From Bryobacterales bacterium (GTDB taxonomy: Bacteria > Cyanobacteriota > Vampirovibrionia > Obscuribacterales > Obscuribacteraceae): a stretch of 7,772 nt of DNA. The first letter of the stretch is position 1, and each line of letters begins with the position of its first letter. Shown piece after piece: positions 5,429 to 7,772 of the stretch. The notes below the pieces were generated by a model that did no database searches, was not told the origin of the DNA, and saw only the letters and a list, made by a program, of their open reading frames with translations. Made by a program: the position numbers and the translations under genes. The stretch is taken from positions 1 to 7,772 of the forward strand of contig CAJCHQ010000986.1 of assembly GCA_903970295.1 (NCBI GenBank), written 5' to 3'.

Positions 5429-6061
5429 ATGAATAAAGTGAGCGCTGTACTTCTAGTCGCTGTGGCGATTGCGGGTCTGTGCCGTCCTTGCGAAGCCCAG
5501 TACAACGGTTCGTACGCTTCCGCGCAGGACTACCGATTACCTAGGGCTGACGGTTCAGCAAGCGGTTTCAACACAGCAGTAGACGCGGGCAACTCTAATT
5601 ACTCAGGTAGTGGATTGCGAGGACCGGTTGACACTGGTTCGGCTGTCGATGGCGGACCGCAATATGGAGTTCCGGGTGGAGGCAATTATGGTGCTCCTGC
5701 CGCAGGCAATTATGGTGCTTCTGCCGCAGGCAATTATGGTGCTCCGGGTGGGAATGCTTACGCTGCCCAGACCAAAGATCCATACGGCGGCTCTTTCAAT
5801 ACCAATCCGTACGGAGCGCCAAATGGTGTTCAATACGACCAGAATGGTGCCCCGATTCCAAACAGCAATGGTGTCGATAATGGTGGACCCGCTCCGTTCT
5901 CTGGAGCGAAAGTAAAAGGTAATTCGTCAGCTGCCGGAGCGGTCGTGGGCGTTCCGGATCGAGCAGCGAAAACAGCTGTAGGTGCCACGGATAAAGCTGC
6001 CAAAACTGGTGTCGGCGTCACCGGCAAAGCCGTCAAAGAAGTCTTCAAAGCGATTTTTTAA
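5429..6061 (+). CDS. Secreted Gly/Tyr/Asn-rich repeat protein with LEA-like C-terminal 11-mers
   Basis: I know no named family for this 210-residue protein. I chose the ATG at 5429 because AGGTG lies just upstream, a clean signal peptide follows (residues 1-23, CEA then QY) and a TATAAT box lies between it and the earlier ATG at 5372. Residues 24-76 are rich in Ser, Gly, Asp and Tyr. Residues 77-108 are four 8-residue repeats of the type GNYGAPAA, followed by looser PYG motifs up to about 135; this composition is typical of disordered or adhesive secreted proteins. Residues 172-204 are three 11-residue repeats close to AVGATDKAAKT, which resemble the amphipathic 11-mers of LEA proteins. The protein ends in VKEVFKAIF, a short amphipathic helix. 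It is 27 bases ahead of the small gene at 6089 and probably co-transcribed with it. It is probably surface-exposed or released, with the C-terminal helices binding membrane or protein. Confidence 0.85.
   Translation: MNKVSAVLLVAVAIAGLCRPCEAQYNGSYASAQDYRLPRADGSASGFNTAVDAGNSNYSGSGLRGPVDTGSAVDGGPQYGVPGGGNYGAPAAGNYGASAAGNYGAPGGNAYAAQTKDPYGGSFNTNPYGAPNGVQYDQNGAPIPNSNGVDNGGPAPFSGAKVKGNSSAAGAVVGVPDRAAKTAVGATDKAAKTGVGVTGKAVKEVFKAIF
5657..5752 (+). repeat. Four 24-bp tandem repeats encoding Tyr-Gly octapeptides
   Basis: Units start at 5657, 5681, 5705 and 5729. The second and third differ at a single base, the fourth diverges only in its last third, and the first is degenerate. They encode PQYGVPGG, GNYGAPAA, GNYGASAA and GNYGAPGG. 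Near identity of the middle copies points to recent duplication. Confidence 0.9.
5942..6040 (+). repeat. Three 33-bp repeats encoding LEA-like 11-mers
   Basis: Three consecutive 33-base units encode VVGVPDRAAKT, AVGATDKAAKT and GVGVTGKAVKE. Protein similarity is clear while DNA similarity is lower, so these copies are older than the 24-bp repeats upstream. Confidence 0.75.
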
Positions 6062-6088
6062 GCCGTTTGCGGAATATATGGTGAGGGA

Positions 6089-6403
6089 ATGAGTGAAAAA
6101 TTCGCCGCTCTAGCCAAAGCGATCACTGAACAGGCAGCTGACATTCGGGTGGTCAAAGTGGGAGCGGGCAGTAGCAAAGACGCTGCCAAGAACGGACTTT
6201 TGCTCGTTAAAGGTGGTTTGGAATGGTGTTGTCTTCAAAACGCTGTCACGGGCGAGGTGCAGGTTTTTGATGGTTCGACACTTGTTTATTCTTTAGATAT
6301 GACGGCAGATGGAGTCGAGTTCACAGCCAACAAAATCGTACGTGATTTCAGCTATGAGTGCGTTTCCGTGACAGAGAAATTGCGTCCGAGCAAAGAAGTC
6401 TAG
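6089..6403 (+). CDS. Small conserved-looking cytoplasmic protein of unknown function
   Basis: I do not recognise this 104-residue protein. It has no signal peptide or membrane segment. Residues 1-20 should form an Ala-rich helix. Residues 36-90 look like a run of beta strands (GLLLVKGG, EWCCLQN, GEVQVFDG, TLVYSLDM, GVEFTANKIV), with two adjacent Cys at 47-48 and a third at 91. The tail is basic. GTGAGGGA directly abuts the ATG, so the ribosome site is unusually close. The gene begins 27 bases after the stop of the secreted repeat protein and has no promoter of its own that I can see, so the two are probably one operon. The sizes and charges of the two products would suit a helper or regulator of the secreted protein, but nothing in the sequence shows that. 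Confidence 0.72.
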   Translation: MSEKFAALAKAITEQAADIRVVKVGAGSSKDAAKNGLLLVKGGLEWCCLQNAVTGEVQVFDGSTLVYSLDMTADGVEFTANKIVRDFSYECVSVTEKLRPSKEV

Positions 6404-6541
6404 CCGTGTATCGACACTTTATATGGTGTCAATTCGATGGTGTATCTTAGTTCAGACTATCAGTGACTCGGCGTAAGCTTACGATCCCCTGAAAATCAGG
6501 AGTTTCACGAGACTTTCATATTTCGGTATTAGACTTTCACC
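6404..6541. other. Intergenic region with direct repeat and small hairpins
   Basis: This 138-base gap holds a GACAC/GTGTC stem (6413-6430, 8-base loop), the palindrome GTAAGCTTAC (6474-6483), a CCTGA-AAA-TCAGG hairpin (6488-6500) and a 9-base direct repeat, AGACTTTCA, at 6510-6518 and 6531-6539. None is followed by a T-run, so I see no clear terminator. The direct repeat, with a 21-base period, ends three bases before the next ATG. Confidence 0.45.
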
Positions 6542-6823
6542 ATGAATAAACCGAATTATACCCAGACCACCTTGCGAGCAGTTAAGCTGCGGGCTGCGGA
6601 GGGTGATTTGCCAGAGGCTGAAAAGCTGCTGCGTCAGTGCTTGCGTCATGTCGAAGAGAAGTACGGGCGCAAGAGTCTCGACGCTGCATACGTGAGCTCG
6701 GAATTGGCTACGCTGCTCGAGCGCCAGGGCAAGCAGGAAGAAAGTCTGGAGTTTGCGCGAATAGTGCGGAACATCCTGGTCGAGGAAGTCAGAATCACCC
6801 GCCCAAACCTAAGACTCGAGTAG
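6542..6823 (+). CDS. Small TPR protein
   Basis: This 93-residue cytoplasmic protein is almost wholly two TPR units of the kinesin-light-chain type. The first runs from about 11 to 45 (RAAEGDLPEAEKLLRQCL) and the second from about 53 to 86 (SSELATLLERQGKQEESLEF), 42 residues apart, as in the TPRs of the caspase-like protein. With only two repeats it is likely to need a partner or self-association to make a stable binding surface. No Shine-Dalgarno sequence precedes the ATG. A weak -35/-10 pair (TTCACG at 6504, TATTAG at 6527) would start transcription at about the ATG, so a leaderless message is possible. The stop is a TAG at 6821-6823. Its partner is unknown. Confidence 0.85.
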   Translation: MNKPNYTQTTLRAVKLRAAEGDLPEAEKLLRQCLRHVEEKYGRKSLDAAYVSSELATLLERQGKQEESLEFARIVRNILVEEVRITRPNLRLE

Positions 6824-6840
6824 TTTGGGGAAAGGGCTCC

Positions 6841-6850
6841 AGCACGTGCT
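6841..6850. other. 10-bp perfect palindrome AGCACGTGCT
   Basis: A self-complementary site lies 17 bases after the small TPR gene. It could be a dimer-binding site for the next transcript, but 10-bp palindromes are expected several times by chance in a window of this size. Confidence 0.2.
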
Positions 6851-6936
6851 AGACTCTTTGACCGTGCGCGGCATTACACACCTTGCGTGCGCTAGTTTAT
6901 ACAAGTTTCATGGCCGGGTCTGCGGCTGATTAAATC

Positions 6937-7092
6937 ATGACGTCAACTAAAAAGCCAAAATCAGGAACCTGGATTCTATTTTCTTTACTGGCTCTGATTG
7001 CGCTCAGCGCTGTGGTTTACTTTGTCGCTCATCTTTGCCCCAGTGCTCGAGAAGTCGTTCGGTATCTACTGTTACTGACGACGATCGTTTAG
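6937..7092 (+). CDS. Probable 51-residue membrane microprotein
   Basis: An ATG at 6937 opens a 51-codon frame ending in TAG at 7090-7092. The product begins MTSTKKPKSG, a basic cytoplasmic-type head, then has a strong transmembrane segment at about 12-33 (Trp12 to Leu33). A short polar stretch with Cys34, Pro35 and two Arg follows, then a second hydrophobic run, YLLLLTTIV. The basic head and membrane segment are unlikely by chance and no other gene covers this stretch. However, no good ribosome site precedes the ATG, so the call is tentative. The stop overlaps the stop of the convergent minus-strand gene by four bases, as often seen when two genes have settled end to end. No family is recognised. 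Confidence 0.5.
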   Translation: MTSTKKPKSGTWILFSLLALIALSAVVYFVAHLCPSAREVVRYLLLLTTIV

Positions 7093-7772
7093 TGGGATGT
7101 TTCAACAGCCTGAGGGTTCAGCAGCCACGAACTTTGTGGGTTGCGGACGCCAGGTCCGAGGTTTGCCGGATTGAAGGGCTGGAAGTTGGCGCCGTAATCA
7201 GTGGTGCGTCCAGCTTGTATGCCGCTTCCGTGGATACCCTGACCCATGTCGGTCGATTGCCGGGCCGTGATGCCGCCAATCGGAGAAGTCGTGAGCACGT
7301 TGTGGCCATAATCTTGAATCGACTGGTTGGTGGAGATGATTTGATTGCCGACCTTCATGCGGGCGCCGCCGCCCAGGTCGACCGAAGTCTGACGCAGACT
7401 GTTGTTAGAGCCAGCCGGTCCGTTGTTGTAACCGTTGCCCGTGGGAATGCCGTAAGGAACGCCAAAACCAGCCAGGGGACCCATCAATGTGACGCTGTCC
7501 TGGTTAGGACCACCGCCGCCCATAATGCTGGGAAGTTCTCGGTGCGCATACTCAATTGTTTTCTGCCCGCCCTTGCGCACATTCGGAATCGAACCGTAAT
7601 AGCCGCCTGTGCCAGGCAACTGTCCGCCGGCAGGCACTTGTACTTCTTGTGTGGGATTGATGCCGCCTTGTGGATTCAGATAAGGCGGTATCGGACCGGG
7701 TGCTGACGGCGGTGGTGGGATGAACCCGCTTAAAGCTGGTCCAAGCACTCCCGGAGGCGTCAAAACCTGGGG
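7089..7772 (-). CDS. Pro/Gly/Asn-rich low-complexity protein, 5'-partial
   Basis: The frame is open to the right edge: codons beyond the TTG at 7763 read Pro-Gln-Val, so the true start is outside the window and at least 227 residues are present. The visible part starts with a Pro-rich stretch (FIPPPPSAPGPIPP), then a Gly/Asn/Gln-rich body with scattered GG, NN and PxG motifs and little predicted secondary structure. It ends QSSWLLNPQAVETSH. No domain is recognised. I preferred this strand over the long plus-strand frame at 7035-7706 because its composition matches the other exported low-complexity proteins here, while the opposite frame reads as an Arg/Ala/Val-rich shadow. It is probably exported and disordered, but the signal peptide, if any, lies outside. 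Confidence 0.72.
   Translation of the reverse strand, partial: PQVLTPPGVLGPALSGFIPPPPSAPGPIPPYLNPQGGINPTQEVQVPAGGQLPGTGGYYGSIPNVRKGGQKTIEYAHRELPSIMGGGGPNQDSVTLMGPLAGFGVPYGIPTGNGYNNGPAGSNNSLRQTSVDLGGGARMKVGNQIISTNQSIQDYGHNVLTTSPIGGITARQSTDMGQGIHGSGIQAGRTTDYGANFQPFNPANLGPGVRNPQSSWLLNPQAVETSH

Noticed and set aside
5657..5752. CRISPR-like array
   Set aside because: The units are contiguous, in frame and coding, with no spacers.
6413..6430. GACAC/GTGTC hairpin as terminator of the small operon
   Set aside because: The stem has only five pairs, an 8-base loop and no T-run.
7035..7706. 223-codon plus-strand frame
   Set aside because: It lies opposite the Pro/Gly/Asn-rich minus-strand gene, has no signal or domain, and reads as an Arg/Ala/Val-rich shadow.
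1..7772. Complete defence system built from the caspase-like and sce7726-type genes
   Set aside because: The caspase-like protein is exported, the two genes are separated and transcribed from different units, and no sensor or partner is present.

Overview
The window is about 7.8 kb of bacterial DNA of roughly balanced base composition, with short intergenic gaps and intact genes. Most products look exported and low in complexity (Pro, Gly, Asn, Thr, His or Lys rich), and two carry kinesin-light-chain-type TPRs with a period near 42 residues. One of those is an exported protein with a caspase-like domain. No taxonomic marker gene is present. This mix resembles the non-photosynthetic relatives of cyanobacteria (Obscuribacterales/Melainabacteria) more than a typical proteobacterium, but that is a weak inference. 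I see no tRNA, rRNA, CRISPR array, transposase, integrase or plasmid gene.

Layout, left to right. (1) 1-477, +: the C-terminal part of a Pro-rich, His/Lys-rich protein ending in a cationic amphipathic helix, followed by an in-frame 21-bp tandem duplication that includes the stop codon. (2) 527-3319, -: a 930-residue secreted protein with an unrecognised N-terminal region, six TPRs and a caspase-like (C14) domain whose His/Cys pair is intact. (3) 3320-3584: a divergent control region with promoters facing both ways and a perfect 14-bp palindrome. (4) 3585-4655, +: a secreted or membrane protein with a possible small beta-barrel, a transmembrane segment, five consecutive His and a TVPxx repeat tract. 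(5) 4711-5289, -: an sce7726-family, PD-(D/E)XK-like protein. (6) 5429-6061 and 6089-6403, +: a probable two-gene operon of a Gly/Tyr/Asn repeat protein with LEA-like 11-residue repeats and a small unknown cytoplasmic protein. (7) 6542-6823, +: a 93-residue TPR protein. (8) 6937-7092, +: a probable 51-residue membrane microprotein. (9) 7089-7772, -: the C-terminal part of another Pro/Gly/Asn-rich protein running off the right edge.

How the genes may work together is largely inferred. Genes 1, 2, 4, 5 and 9 look like envelope or extracellular proteins. The most suggestive pairing is the exported caspase-like protein, whose DACHSG motif in metacaspases goes with cleavage after Arg or Lys, convergent with a gene whose product ends in a Lys-Arg pair followed by a 13-residue cationic amphipathic helix. 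The sce7726-type protein is the only gene with a link to mobile or defence-type loci, and it stands alone here. No complete defence or secretion system can be assembled from the window.
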